51,063 bases of DNA, taken from NCBI GenBank assembly GCA_031267895.1, contig JAIRYF010000043.1, positions 1-51,063 on the forward strand. The letters run 5' to 3'. The stretch's first letter is position 1. The number at the start of each line of letters is the position of its first letter. A program made the translations under genes and the position numbers. Shown here piece by piece: positions 24,484 through 33,159 of the stretch. The notes beneath the pieces are model-generated. The model was given only the letters and a program-made list of their open reading frames with translations. It did no database searches and was not told the DNA's origin. This DNA comes from Candidatus Methanoplasma glyptotermitis (GTDB taxonomy: Archaea > Thermoplasmatota > Thermoplasmata > Methanomassiliicoccales > Methanomethylophilaceae).

Positions 24484-25278
24484 ATGAGCCTGGAGATCAA
24501 AGAATTATGTTTTTCATACGACAGACGGGATGTTCTGTGCAAGATAGACCTAACCGCGGAGAGGGGAGAGATTGTGGGCATCATAGGTCAGAACGGGTGC
24601 GGCAAGACGACGCTTCTGAAATGTGTGAATTCATCTTTGGTCCCCGGTATGGGATCTGTGACGGTGGACGGCTGTCAGGTCTCGGAAATGTCACGGAGAG
24701 AGATCGCAAAAAAGATTGCGTTCGTTACGCAGACAACGAACGTAACATTTCCGTTTTCGGTTTATGACACGGTGACGATGGGCAGATACTCCAGAATGGA
24801 TGACGAAGGAAGAAAAGAAGGAGATGACGTGAGGGCAGTGTTCCAGGCGATGAAGGACACAGGAATCCTGAAATTCGCCGACAGACCGATAAATGAATTA
24901 AGCGGAGGAGAGAGGAGAAGAGTCATGATAGCGCGTGCGCTTGCTCAGGAACCGGAGATTCTGCTTCTCGACGAGCCGACGCTGCATTTGGACATAAACC
25001 ATCAGTTCGATCTTCTGGAAATGATACACAGGCTGTCAAAAGAGAAGAACATTCTGGTCCTGATAGTTACGCACGACATAGTGCTGGCCTCCAGATACTG
25101 CGACAGAATTGTAATAATGCAGAATAAGAAGATACACAAGATCGGCGATACGATAAAAGTCATGATCCCCGAGAACATGAAGGATGTCTTTTACATAGAG
25201 ACTGAAGTATCCGAAGACAGCAGATTTGGACTCAACGTATTGCTGATCGGAAAAGACAAAGACAGTCCCGAAGATTGA
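24484..25278 (+). CDS. FepC/BtuD-type ABC importer ATPase
   Basis: The 264-residue ATPase has Walker A GIIGQNGCGKTTLL, Q-loop VTQTTNVTF, signature LSGGERRRV, Walker B ILLLDEPTLHLD and H-loop VTHDI. The ATG at 24484 directly follows the permease stop; the ORF-track ATG at 24466 lies inside the permease gene. It powers the FecCD-type permease. Confidence 0.94.
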   Translation: MSLEIKELCFSYDRRDVLCKIDLTAERGEIVGIIGQNGCGKTTLLKCVNSSLVPGMGSVTVDGCQVSEMSRREIAKKIAFVTQTTNVTFPFSVYDTVTMGRYSRMDDEGRKEGDDVRAVFQAMKDTGILKFADRPINELSGGERRRVMIARALAQEPEILLLDEPTLHLDINHQFDLLEMIHRLSKEKNILVLIVTHDIVLASRYCDRIVIMQNKKIHKIGDTIKVMIPENMKDVFYIETEVSEDSRFGLNVLLIGKDKDSPED

Positions 25279-25393
25279 ACGTAAATCCTGTCTACAGTTG
25301 ATTTGAATATCGAGAAAATTTGACAGCAGACCTTCCGCTGCCGAGGTCAGGACCGAGATGCAAATACTGATAAGATCGATCCGGAAAGGACTT

Positions 25394-26782
25394 TCATTGC
25401 ACCTTGTCTGCCTGAATGCCGTACATGTCGTCCAGCCCTATGAGCTTCACGCCGCGTTCCTCTGCAGCCTCCTCCAGGGACGGTGCGAATCCCGACCGGG
25501 AGAAGAGACAGTAATCTGCGTTCATGAGACCCTTTACGTACGAGGATCGTTCGATGAGGCTCATCATATCTCCGATCTGCATCTTCTTCGATGTGTACTT
25601 GCACTCGGCGAACAAGGACCTGTCATTCCTGCCTTCTGTGATCACTGCGACCGCATCGATATCCGTGTCAGTATCTCTTATGCGTCCCCACCATTTTCCG
25701 GATCTGATGCAGGGATATGTATCACATATGTAAGATCTGCATACATTCTCGAACATATGTCCCATATGCGAGCTTATATCTGCGGATATCCTCCTGAAAG
25801 ACACTTCGGGACCTGCGGTCTCGATCAGATTTCCGTTCCTGATGATGACCGCATTGTGAAAAGCCAAAAGATGGTCGCAGATACGATATATCGGATGTTT
25901 TGGTGCATTTCCCATAGGAGTCACTATCTCCGCACAGTCCAATGATATCAGATTTCGGAGATACTTCTGGCAGAGCTGCGGAGAGATCCCGCACTTTTCC
26001 GCTATTTTTTTCAGTTGGGTCGACCCTCCGGCTATCGCCGACAGTATCGCCCTGTGATGTACTGAAGGAGACATTTCCCTGTCCACCATGCTGTCCGCTT
26101 CACCCAAAAGAAATGCCTGATCTTCGAGGAACCCCCGTTTTATGCAGGCTTCGAAGGTCCTTTCCTTCAGCGATACATGGTAGAACGGCACCCCTCCTAT
26201 GATCAGAAACAGGGACATGTTATCCTCTGCATTCATATTCTGATGAAACATCCGGCATTCTCTGTAACTCATCTGTCTGAGTTTTATGCGATTCGGGAAT
26301 CTGCCGAAAAGCGGTCTGTCTCCCCCGCTGATCTCCTCAGACATCGCCGATATTGAAGAACCGCATATTATCAGCAGGATGTGTGCGCTGTCCATATCGT
26401 GATCTATGAATCTCTGAACATCCGAAGATATGCCGTCCGATACGGCCAGAAAAGGATATTCATCTATCACCAGAACGGTCTTTTCTTCGATGCACCCGTG
26501 TTTTATGAAATCCAGTATCTTGAAGAAACGATCGGTCTCCGGAGGTCTCTTTCCAGTCTGTTCTTCTATTGCTCTGCTGAACCTCTCGCAGTTGCCGGCC
26601 TCATCCGTCTCGGCCGCTGAGAGAAAGATCGATCTCTTGTTCCTGCAGAATTCTTTCAGCAGCGCGGTCTTGCCCATGCGCCTCCGTCCGTATACGGCAC
26701 ACGTTCCTGAGCCGGGACGAGAGAATAGATCCTCGAGAATGCTCAGTTCTTTGGATCTGCCTACAAAGGAATCCATGTACAT
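25394..26782 (-). CDS. Archaeal ATPase with C-terminal DUF234 nuclease-like domain
   Basis: The 462-residue product has VGRSKELSILEDLF and Walker A VYGRRRMGKTALL at the N-terminus, Walker B VLVIDEYPFL near residue 105, and sensor-like LIICGSS. A winged-helix region (KKIAEKCGISPQLCQKYLRNL) follows. The C-terminal DUF234 domain includes DIDAVAV and FAECKYTSKK, a D...ExK pattern of PD-(D/E)XK nucleases. The family is widespread in archaea with unknown role; mobility and DNA-linked functions have been proposed. A TATA (TGTATAAAG, minus ~26813-26821) precedes it, next to an extreme AT block. Confidence 0.88.
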   Translation of the reverse strand: MYMDSFVGRSKELSILEDLFSRPGSGTCAVYGRRRMGKTALLKEFCRNKRSIFLSAAETDEAGNCERFSRAIEEQTGKRPPETDRFFKILDFIKHGCIEEKTVLVIDEYPFLAVSDGISSDVQRFIDHDMDSAHILLIICGSSISAMSEEISGGDRPLFGRFPNRIKLRQMSYRECRMFHQNMNAEDNMSLFLIIGGVPFYHVSLKERTFEACIKRGFLEDQAFLLGEADSMVDREMSPSVHHRAILSAIAGGSTQLKKIAEKCGISPQLCQKYLRNLISLDCAEIVTPMGNAPKHPIYRICDHLLAFHNAVIIRNGNLIETAGPEVSFRRISADISSHMGHMFENVCRSYICDTYPCIRSGKWWGRIRDTDTDIDAVAVITEGRNDRSLFAECKYTSKKMQIGDMMSLIERSSYVKGLMNADYCLFSRSGFAPSLEEAAEERGVKLIGLDDMYGIQADKVQ

Positions 26783-26825
26783 CCTATCGCACGGAAAATA
26801 TTAAAACCTATCTTTATACAAAATT

Positions 26826-26865
26826 AATTTTAAATAAATATTAATTAAAAAATTTATTTAAAATT
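26826..26865. repeat. 14-bp perfect inverted repeat in an A/T-only block
   Basis: AATTTTAAATAAAT and ATTTATTTAAAATT are exact reverse complements separated by 12 bp, within about 50 bp containing no G or C in an otherwise GC-balanced region. This could be a protein-binding site, easily melted DNA or a cruciform. Confidence 0.8.
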
Positions 26866-27258
26866 TTGAATCTTCGTTTCAAGTACTGTATTTCTCTGTT
26901 ATCATCTGCACACGATTTGGATCTGGCTATTCGTTCAGCTGTTTAGGATGAAGACCGAATCTTCATTCCCCGCGGATGCAAATATCTTCCGAATTCTTTT
27001 GATCCTGTGTTTGACACTTATCTTATTTGCTGTCAGATCCATGGAGACCGCAGCTTTAAAGGATTTGATTCCGACGAAGAATATGGTCTTTCGTCTGTTT
27101 GTGTTTGGCAACTTAGAACATCAGACCGGAGATGTTGCACTATACCTGCTAACGTCAAACCCGGGGTCAAATCATGTAAGCGTCAAACTTGAGATGCAAA
27201 CCGCAGTACGGTCAACGAAAGCAAGGCCGACACAGGTATAGGTGTCAAACTCGGATTT

Positions 27259-27291
27259 ATTGTGTCATCATTGTGTCATCATTGTGTCATT
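27259..27291 (+). repeat. Three tandem copies of an 11-bp unit
   Basis: ATTGTGTCATC occurs three times head to tail, the last with one mismatch at its final base. It sits between the DUF234 ATPase and the AlbA_2 gene, about 230 bp past the latter's stop. Confidence 0.8.
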
Positions 27292-27503
27292 CATTAGTTC
27301 GGGACGTCTGAACGTAAAACATGACACCATATCCTCGCTCCGACAGGAGAGGAGAAGGAGTCGGACATCAGCGGCAACACATACGTGAGCACAAGACTGA
27401 ATGGATAGTGCGCGGGTCCGCATGCTCTGACAGCTTATCATGTCACGTTCCGCTTTTTTACCTCAGCCGACGGTGCGGTGATATTGGAATCGGATGAGAA
27501 TCT

Positions 27504-28913
27504 TCAATCAGATGCGGTCCATGTTCCGTTCTTACGTGTGCCGATTCGGGTTATTGCTCCTTTGTCTCTCAGAGAACGAATCGCACGGGAGACACTGCTT
27601 TCCGAGATATCCAACGCTTCTGCGGCATCGGATCTGTTTACAAACTCACCTCTACTGATGAGTTCGTACACCCTTGCCTCATTCTTGGTCAGTGTTACGG
27701 TGTTTGTCCGCGCATTGCCCTTGAGATGAGAGATATAATCCTGAGGTTTCGGTCTGTGAAGGATAACTCTGAAATATGTGCCTTCTTCTCTGAACTCCGG
27801 AACCGCCAGGCCGCTTTCCCTGCACAGCCTTATGATTTTGTTTATTCCGGTCCCCCATTGCTCTATAAACCCGGTTGATTTGAATACCGATGCCAAGACC
27901 CGATTGCGTATCTCGGAACGGCCTGACGTAAGATCATTGATATCAAAACCGAGTGGAAGTCCGGGAGACAGAATATCTATTCTGTTATCGAAAACTGAGA
28001 TGTGTATCGTACCGCTTTCCGCTCTGTAATCGCGGTGAACAACAGCGTTTACTATCGCTTCGCGGATAGCATCCTTCGGAACCTCATAGATGTCCTTCAT
28101 AACTATCCCGTCCAATTTTCCGCCGATATTGATGTGTTTTGCTACAAAACCCACTGCATCGTTCACCTGATCAATTATGCTGCCTGTAAGTTCTCTGCGG
28201 TCTCGGAATGTGCTGTCGTCGTTTCCGGCAAAACATGCGCATTGGATGATAGAATGCGGGAAAGGATTGGATGTCAGCAATGCAAATGCGAACGTGGCAA
28301 CGTACTCCGAGACATTTTCTTTCAGAACTCCCAAATTGACCAGATTTTGAACCGTGAACTTCTCTTTTCCGAATGAACTCAGGTGTGTGCACAGAGCATC
28401 GATACTGTCATCATCGGCCGGAATCGCAGGATAATCAAGACCGTCGAACGACAGACCTCTGCCGCGTATCTCTAATCCTTTTATGGTTTCAGAATCTGCC
28501 TGGATGCTGATTCCGCCGACCCGAATGTATGTTCCGTGGGATTTTGAGAGGGATTTTACATAATACGGACAAAGCAGTCCGGGGGGAATTCTGATGACAA
28601 TTATGCTTTTGCCGTCCGCAGTAACAACAAAAACCTCAGGAGTGATCTGCGGACGGGCCGAGTTCGAAATGGCGTCTGCCACCATGTCTTTGATTTTGAA
28701 CAGATCATCATCCGGCACCCCTATAACTTTGCCTTTGTCATCCACGCCGACCAGGATCTTTCCGCCCGAAGAATTTGAAAAAGCGACTGCGGTCTTGACA
28801 ATACTCTTACTGTCCGGAGGAAGCTGAGATTTGAATTCAAGACGGTTGGTCTCTCCGCCGCATATCTCCCGGCTTATGATCTCGGAAAAATCTTCCGCTT
28901 TGGCGTTCCTCAT
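27504..28913 (-). CDS. AlbA_2 (Schlafen-like) ATP-binding regulator with HATPase_c_4 and winged helix
   Basis: The ORF track begins at 29030, but the ATG at 28913 (MRNAKAEDFSEII) starts the conserved part. Residues ~8-130 form an AlbA_2 domain (GGETNRLEFKSQLPPD, AVAFSNSSGGKILVGVDDKG). A middle segment of about 150 residues follows. The HATPase_c_4 region (PKDAIREAIVNAVVHRDYR, GFIEQWGTGINKI) comes next, then a C-terminal winged helix (RSDAAEALDISESSVSRAIRSLRDKGAI). Proteins of this build are putative transcriptional regulators, sometimes linked to defence. The target is unknown. Confidence 0.88.
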   Translation of the reverse strand: MRNAKAEDFSEIISREICGGETNRLEFKSQLPPDSKSIVKTAVAFSNSSGGKILVGVDDKGKVIGVPDDDLFKIKDMVADAISNSARPQITPEVFVVTADGKSIIVIRIPPGLLCPYYVKSLSKSHGTYIRVGGISIQADSETIKGLEIRGRGLSFDGLDYPAIPADDDSIDALCTHLSSFGKEKFTVQNLVNLGVLKENVSEYVATFAFALLTSNPFPHSIIQCACFAGNDDSTFRDRRELTGSIIDQVNDAVGFVAKHINIGGKLDGIVMKDIYEVPKDAIREAIVNAVVHRDYRAESGTIHISVFDNRIDILSPGLPLGFDINDLTSGRSEIRNRVLASVFKSTGFIEQWGTGINKIIRLCRESGLAVPEFREEGTYFRVILHRPKPQDYISHLKGNARTNTVTLTKNEARVYELISRGEFVNRSDAAEALDISESSVSRAIRSLRDKGAITRIGTRKNGTWTASD

Positions 28914-29270
28914 CAGACGGAGGAAGAAATACGGCAATAAAACAGCATCGGAAAACGGCCCCTTTGTCTGATTTTGAAGAAACGGATTCAGACAGTGTCC
29001 CGCCAAAGGCATTCGTACGGCAGTCTGCACACGGCAGTTTTATGCCGCAGTTTCTTACTGGAGTTCATTTGTGACAGCATTGAGGCAACGGCTGTCCTTT
29101 GGAACATTACGGTTGCATACGCATGGCCAGGCTCTCCTTCCGCAAGTAAATGTAAAATCGGATATCCTGTCAAGTATTACTGTCGGTCAAATAAACCAAC
29201 TGTCGCCATGCCGTTTCGATGTGCCTGAACCCGCTCTGCGGCATTTTTCAGATGCTACTAAATAGGTTGA
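28914..29270. other. Non-coding interval
   Basis: About 357 bp between divergent genes. I see no credible gene or strong structure. ACTAAATAGG near 29255 may be the TATA of the zinc-ribbon gene. Confidence 0.45.
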
Positions 29271-29834
29271 ATGATATTGGAATATACATCCAAATATAGA
29301 AGTGGATCGTACATGCATGATTCCGTGACGAATGGGGTGTTTTCCGAGAATATGAGAGAGAAGACGGTATCGGCGGGCCGCTGTCCGCATTGCGGGAGAC
29401 TGATCAAAGACTACCGTCCCACAGCGGACTCGGATATGGAACGCTCATGCCGCAAATGTGGGTATAAGTGGAGTCCGCGCAGAGGTGAGCCGCTGAGATG
29501 TCCGAGCTGCGGTTCGTACAGGTGGGCTGAGGATTCTGTTCGATGCACATGCATCAAGTGTGGCCACGAATGGTTTTCCCGTTCGGACAGGCCTCCCGAA
29601 AGATGCCCCAAATGCAAAACCCGTGCATGGCGGCAGGCCAAGTTTCCGGAAAAGAAACCGGAAAGGAGGACAGTGTCCGAAAGAAAAACGGGTCCCGCCG
29701 CACTGGATGAGGTCTGCCGCATGTACCAGAAAGAGATGGGATGTATGAAAATATCGGAAATCACAGGGCATCCGCTCCTGTCGATACTCGTATCGATAAG
29801 AGAGAACCTGGGAGTCCGGAAACCGAGGCTTTGA
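29271..29834 (+). CDS. Multi-zinc-ribbon protein of unknown function
   Basis: The 187-residue basic product has five CxxC knuckles in a row (CPHCG, CRKCG, CPSCG, CIKCG, CPKC), spanning residues ~38-122. They form at least two treble-clef or zinc-ribbon units with conserved Trp residues (YKWSPRRGE, HEWFSRSD). Similar DUF-type zinc ribbons occur in phage and archaeal proteins. The C-terminal 60 residues (ISEITGHPLLSILVSIREN) look like a small helix-turn-helix. It may bind nucleic acid. A later in-frame ATG at 29313 is an alternative start. It ends one base before the next gene, so the two are probably cotranscribed. Confidence 0.75.
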   Translation: MILEYTSKYRSGSYMHDSVTNGVFSENMREKTVSAGRCPHCGRLIKDYRPTADSDMERSCRKCGYKWSPRRGEPLRCPSCGSYRWAEDSVRCTCIKCGHEWFSRSDRPPERCPKCKTRAWRQAKFPEKKPERRTVSERKTGPAALDEVCRMYQKEMGCMKISEITGHPLLSILVSIRENLGVRKPRL

Positions 29835-29835
29835 T

Positions 29836-31320
29836 ATGAGATTACTATGTGCAGCCGCTGTTCTTCTGACTGTTATAGCAGGACTGTCTGCGATCGCACC
29901 GTTCGGTTCCGAAGCATCCTTTTCCGAATCGGACGGGGCTGTCTTTGAATACAAAACGGCAGGCAGCGGGACTGCGGGATCTCCGTACGAGAGTACGCTG
30001 CTCTCCGTATCATCTTCCGAGGAGGTCCTGACAATACCTTCCGCCCTGGAAGGATACCCCCTCAGGTACATAACGGGCGGAGGAGGATGCCTCGGAGTAA
30101 AGGCACTGGTCATACCGAAGACAGTCTTGCGCATATCTTCCGAAGCATTTTCCGGATTCGCGGATCTGGAAAGAGTGTATTTTACGGGAGACAGACCCGA
30201 TATGGAGCCGGCAGTCTTCCCTCCGGGCACGGAACTGCTGCATTCGCAGCCGTCCGCAGGATGGGGAGAGAGCTCTGCTGTGTATTACACGGGGACAGCA
30301 GCAGCCGGAGATTCCGTGATATCATATGCAATAATCGAGGGATATGCAACAGTGACCGGATTGGTACACGGAACCGATGTCAGAATCCCGAAAACGGTAT
30401 CCGGTCCCGGCGGGAGCGTTGCGGTTACAGAGTTGGATCAGGAGTCTTTCAGATACTCCGGAGTGGTTTCTGTCGTCCTTCCGGAAGGGATAAAGAGGAT
30501 AGGTACGAGAGCATTCTACGGATGCGAAACACTCGAGTCCGCAGTGATTCCCGATTCGCTTGAGACCGTATGCGACGAGGCGTTCAGAGAGTGCCCGTCT
30601 CTCGGGAACGTGAATCTCGGAAACATCCGTTTCATAGGATTCGAAGCGTTCAGGATGTGCGGTTCGTTCACGAGCCTGATCATTCCGGATACCGTTACGG
30701 TCATGAGAGAAGGAGCGTTCAGAGTATGTCCGGGCGTCAGAGTTCTGGTTATCGGGAGCGGGATATCCGAAATACCCGCATCGTGCTTCGATTATTACGC
30801 CGCACTCGAATCCCTTGAAATAAAAGGAAAAATTACGGTCGTCGGCAGTAATGCATTTTATGTTAGCCACGGATCGGATAACAGGCTGGTATCCGCAGAC
30901 CTGTCCGATGCAGTATCGATAGGAGGAAGCGCCTTCGTCAACCGCATTGCATTGGAGGAAGTGATACTGGGGAATTCTCTTGAAAGCATAGGAAGCGAAG
31001 CGTTTTCCGGATGCAGAGGAATAGTAAGCATAACTTTCCCGGAGACGCTGAAGAGCATCGGAGACAATGCGTTCTACGATTGCAGATCTCTTCGCGATGC
31101 GTATTTCCTGGGAAATATGCCGACGATCGGAGAAGGAGCGTTTTCCGGAGACACGGCCATCCACACGGATTCCGCGCACGCGGGTTCCTGGGCGGACTAC
31201 GGAGGAAATGTGGTAATCGACGGCAAATCGGGCACGGCCGTGCCGATCGCGGTTGCGATCGCATTCTCGGCCGCTGTCCTCTTCACTTTGCTGTTCATGC
31301 TCCGCAGGCACCGCAACTGA
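29836..31320 (+). CDS. BspA-like leucine-rich repeat surface protein
   Basis: The 494-residue product has a signal peptide (MRLLCAAAVLLTVIAGLSA). About ten LRR_5/BspA repeats follow with the FYGCETLESAVIPDSLETV, AFRMCGSFTSLIIPDTVTVMREGAF type pattern. A short linker and a C-terminal membrane anchor (VPIAVAIAFSAAVLFTLLFML) with a basic RRHRN tail end it. Unlike the 15.8-kb paralogue, its DNA repeats are diverged and its frame is intact. It is likely displayed on the cell surface. The zinc-ribbon gene lies just upstream in the same transcript. Confidence 0.88.
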   Translation: MRLLCAAAVLLTVIAGLSAIAPFGSEASFSESDGAVFEYKTAGSGTAGSPYESTLLSVSSSEEVLTIPSALEGYPLRYITGGGGCLGVKALVIPKTVLRISSEAFSGFADLERVYFTGDRPDMEPAVFPPGTELLHSQPSAGWGESSAVYYTGTAAAGDSVISYAIIEGYATVTGLVHGTDVRIPKTVSGPGGSVAVTELDQESFRYSGVVSVVLPEGIKRIGTRAFYGCETLESAVIPDSLETVCDEAFRECPSLGNVNLGNIRFIGFEAFRMCGSFTSLIIPDTVTVMREGAFRVCPGVRVLVIGSGISEIPASCFDYYAALESLEIKGKITVVGSNAFYVSHGSDNRLVSADLSDAVSIGGSAFVNRIALEEVILGNSLESIGSEAFSGCRGIVSITFPETLKSIGDNAFYDCRSLRDAYFLGNMPTIGEGAFSGDTAIHTDSAHAGSWADYGGNVVIDGKSGTAVPIAVAIAFSAAVLFTLLFMLRRHRN

Positions 31321-31974
31321 CCCAAGTCTTACTTATTTTCCCGTTTGTCTGAATAAGCCGTCAGAATTTACCATTTTCAACAGTGCCAACCTGGGCACAT
31401 TCATAACCCCAGGCGGCGGTTTACGCAACAGTCCCGGATATCTCGGTATCTCTGGGGATAAAGATGGGCCGGAAGCCGGTCCGGGATGTGACAGAATGAG
31501 ATCAGGTAACAAAAAGACGATCGGGGCGGCGGTGATCTTCGCAGTTGTGCTGATGGCATTGCCGCCGGCAGCGATGGTCTTGTCAGGCTCCTGTTCCCGG
31601 GCGAGGCGATCATGTCCGCCTCGGACGGGAAAGGGAATGAAGATCAGAGGAAAGCCGTAGTGATCGCAAACGGCAGTGTTGCCGATCGGCCGCAGGACGG
31701 GCGTCCGATGGCAAACGGTTCTGATCATAGGGGTCGCGCGGTCATCGCATGCGCCGTAGCAGCGGCGTTCCTGTTCATTCGCGGCAGGGTCTGATAACGA
31801 CCACGCGGGGCCGCATAAGCTGTTCTCCGGATGTGCGCGGTCCTTCTGGGCAGGCGGCTGCAGCGGCCGGGAACGGCTGTCTGCAAGGTAATGTGATACA
31901 GGAAGGCAGGTAAGTAAATATTTGACAGTGCCAGCATGAGATGGTTTATCCATCCGTAACATATTTCGCCCCCG
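31321..31974. other. Intergenic region with a broken small ORF
   Basis: Apart from the possible frameshifted ORF at 31496-31794, I see no supported gene in these 650 bp. The end of the interval carries the promoter of the DUF4443-type gene (CCGTAACATATTTCG near 31960). Confidence 0.45.
31496..31794 (+). pseudogene. Possible frameshifted small secreted/membrane protein
   Basis: One frame from ATG 31496 encodes a signal-peptide-like start (KKTIGAAVIFAVVLMALPPAAM) and soon derails. A second frame over 31612-31794 encodes a polar stretch and a C-terminal hydrophobic anchor (AVIACAVAAAFLFIRGRV). Joined by a -1/+2 shift between ~31580 and 31612, they would make a ~100-residue anchored surface protein, with the same start-and-anchor design as the BspA-like proteins nearby. 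No ribosome-binding site is obvious. This may be chance. Confidence 0.3.
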
Positions 31975-32559
31975 ATGGAACTCATCGGAAAAATGGAACA
32001 TGGACCTGCCAGACGCTTCGGTGACGCCGAGGTATATCTGTTCCTCTCGCTGCTGAAAGAGGGCGGGAAGATAAGCAGACGGGGTGCCGCCGAGTATCTC
32101 GGTCTCGGGGAAGGGAGCGTAAGGAAGATCGCCGATATCGCGAAGAAGGCGGGGCTGATTCACGTGTTCCAAACGGGCATACGGATGTCCGATTATGGAG
32201 ATGAGTTTCTTTCTGGACTCCCGCTCCGAATGGTGAATATGGAACCGATCGATTCTGTAGTGGGGAGCAGCCAGCAGGCTGTGCTTGTGAAAGGCATGTC
32301 GTATAAGATAACCAACGGAATGATGCAGAGAGATGCGGGGATCCGCGCGGGGTCCTCCGGATGCACTACGTTCGTGATCCGGAACGGCCGCATGACCGTG
32401 CCCCCGGACTGGGATGCGGACAGGGAATCGCCGGAGCTGTCAGAACTTATAAGGAATGTGTCGGGTATGGCCGAGGACGATGTGCTTATAATAGGCGGGG
32501 ACGATGACCCCCCGAAAGCCAGGACAGCTGCTCTGACAGCCGCTTTGGAATTGCTGTGA
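31975..32559 (+). CDS. DUF4443-type archaeal winged-helix protein
   Basis: The 194-residue product has an N-terminal helix-turn-helix (RRGAAEYLGLGEGSVRKIADIAKKAGLI, residues ~35-62). An alpha/beta C-terminal domain follows with VLVKGMSYKITNGMMQRDAGIRAGSSGCTTFV and a closing DVLIIGGDDDPPKARTAALTAALELL. The overall order recalls DUF4443 proteins of archaea, thought to be regulators. The ligand or target is unknown. It stands alone between two spacers. Confidence 0.72.
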   Translation: MELIGKMEHGPARRFGDAEVYLFLSLLKEGGKISRRGAAEYLGLGEGSVRKIADIAKKAGLIHVFQTGIRMSDYGDEFLSGLPLRMVNMEPIDSVVGSSQQAVLVKGMSYKITNGMMQRDAGIRAGSSGCTTFVIRNGRMTVPPDWDADRESPELSELIRNVSGMAEDDVLIIGGDDDPPKARTAALTAALELL

Positions 32560-33159
32560 CCTCTGCGGAAAAGCGCACGCGGAACACAGCCGTTCGTTGG
32601 TTTTTTGGCTGCAGAAGATGTAATTTTCAGGCTGGCAGTATTGGCTGCATATAAACGGTATTATTTGCCGATAACTCCGACAGACCGCGATTTGTACTAA
32701 AAAATGAGCAATCGAACCAATGAGGGGAGAGGGAGTAATCCCTCTTTTCTATTCGACTTTATCCTTGCTTGCTTCATAAAGGGGGTAAATGCAACTTGAT
32801 CAGGGGGAGAAATGCAAAACCAACCTATATGCAAGAACGAACCACAGCGGTCCCGGCATGTCCGAACCGTTAACGTATGGACAGAAAAACTGCTGCTGTT
32901 TCCCGAAGCATACGTGGTAGGCCGGCGGCCGCAGAATGCACGGTAGTGGCGATTGAGAACATATCGGTCTGTCACGCTGTAAAAACATAATTTCAGAATG
33001 ATCCGGCTGAATTACCGGTACTCGATTGGCTGTATCTTTATCCGCAAATCTTACTTAAATCGCGTCATCTTTCTGTGTAACCGTCTTTGTCTATCCATCC
33101 AACTGCGCACATTAAATAACGCATCCAAACGCAATACGGCTGAGTACGGCCGGATTTTT
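32560..33159. other. 600-bp non-coding region upstream of the importer operon
   Basis: No gene is supported. It holds the hairpin at 32728-32745 and the presumed promoter of the downstream operon (TACTTAAATCG near 33050 or CTTTATCC near 33037). That gives a leader of roughly 80 nt. I looked for a cobalamin riboswitch (B12-box) here and did not recognise one by eye. Confidence 0.5.
32728..32750 (+). terminator. Hairpin with T-rich tail
   Basis: AGAGGGA-GTAA-TCCCTCT followed by TTTCT has the shape of an intrinsic terminator. It lies 170 nt past the DUF4443-type gene and may end that transcript or belong to an unrecognised short RNA. Confidence 0.5.

Larger units (their letters stand above)
26783..27503. 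other. 721-bp accessory spacer with AT block and short repeats
   Basis: I see no supported gene. It contains an almost pure A/T segment with a 14-bp inverted repeat (26826-26865), a threefold 11-bp tandem repeat (27259-27291) and several GTCAAA motifs. The 97-residue ORF at 26948-27241 ends in TAG and has no recognisable domain; its continuation past TAG is not protein-like. Confidence 0.6.

Noticed and set aside
24084-24584. 166-residue minus-strand ORF across the permease/ATPase junction
   Set aside because: It is antisense to two strongly recognisable ABC genes and has no family features.
26948-27241. 97-residue ORF ending in TAG, considered as another readthrough gene
   Set aside because: The sequence after TAG is not protein-like, no domain is visible and no ribosome-binding site or TATA stands out, so I do not count it as an amber-interrupted gene.
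32560-33159. Possible cobalamin riboswitch before the importer operon
   Set aside because: No B12-box-like sequence or fitting multi-stem fold was recognised; only a simple terminator-like hairpin is present.
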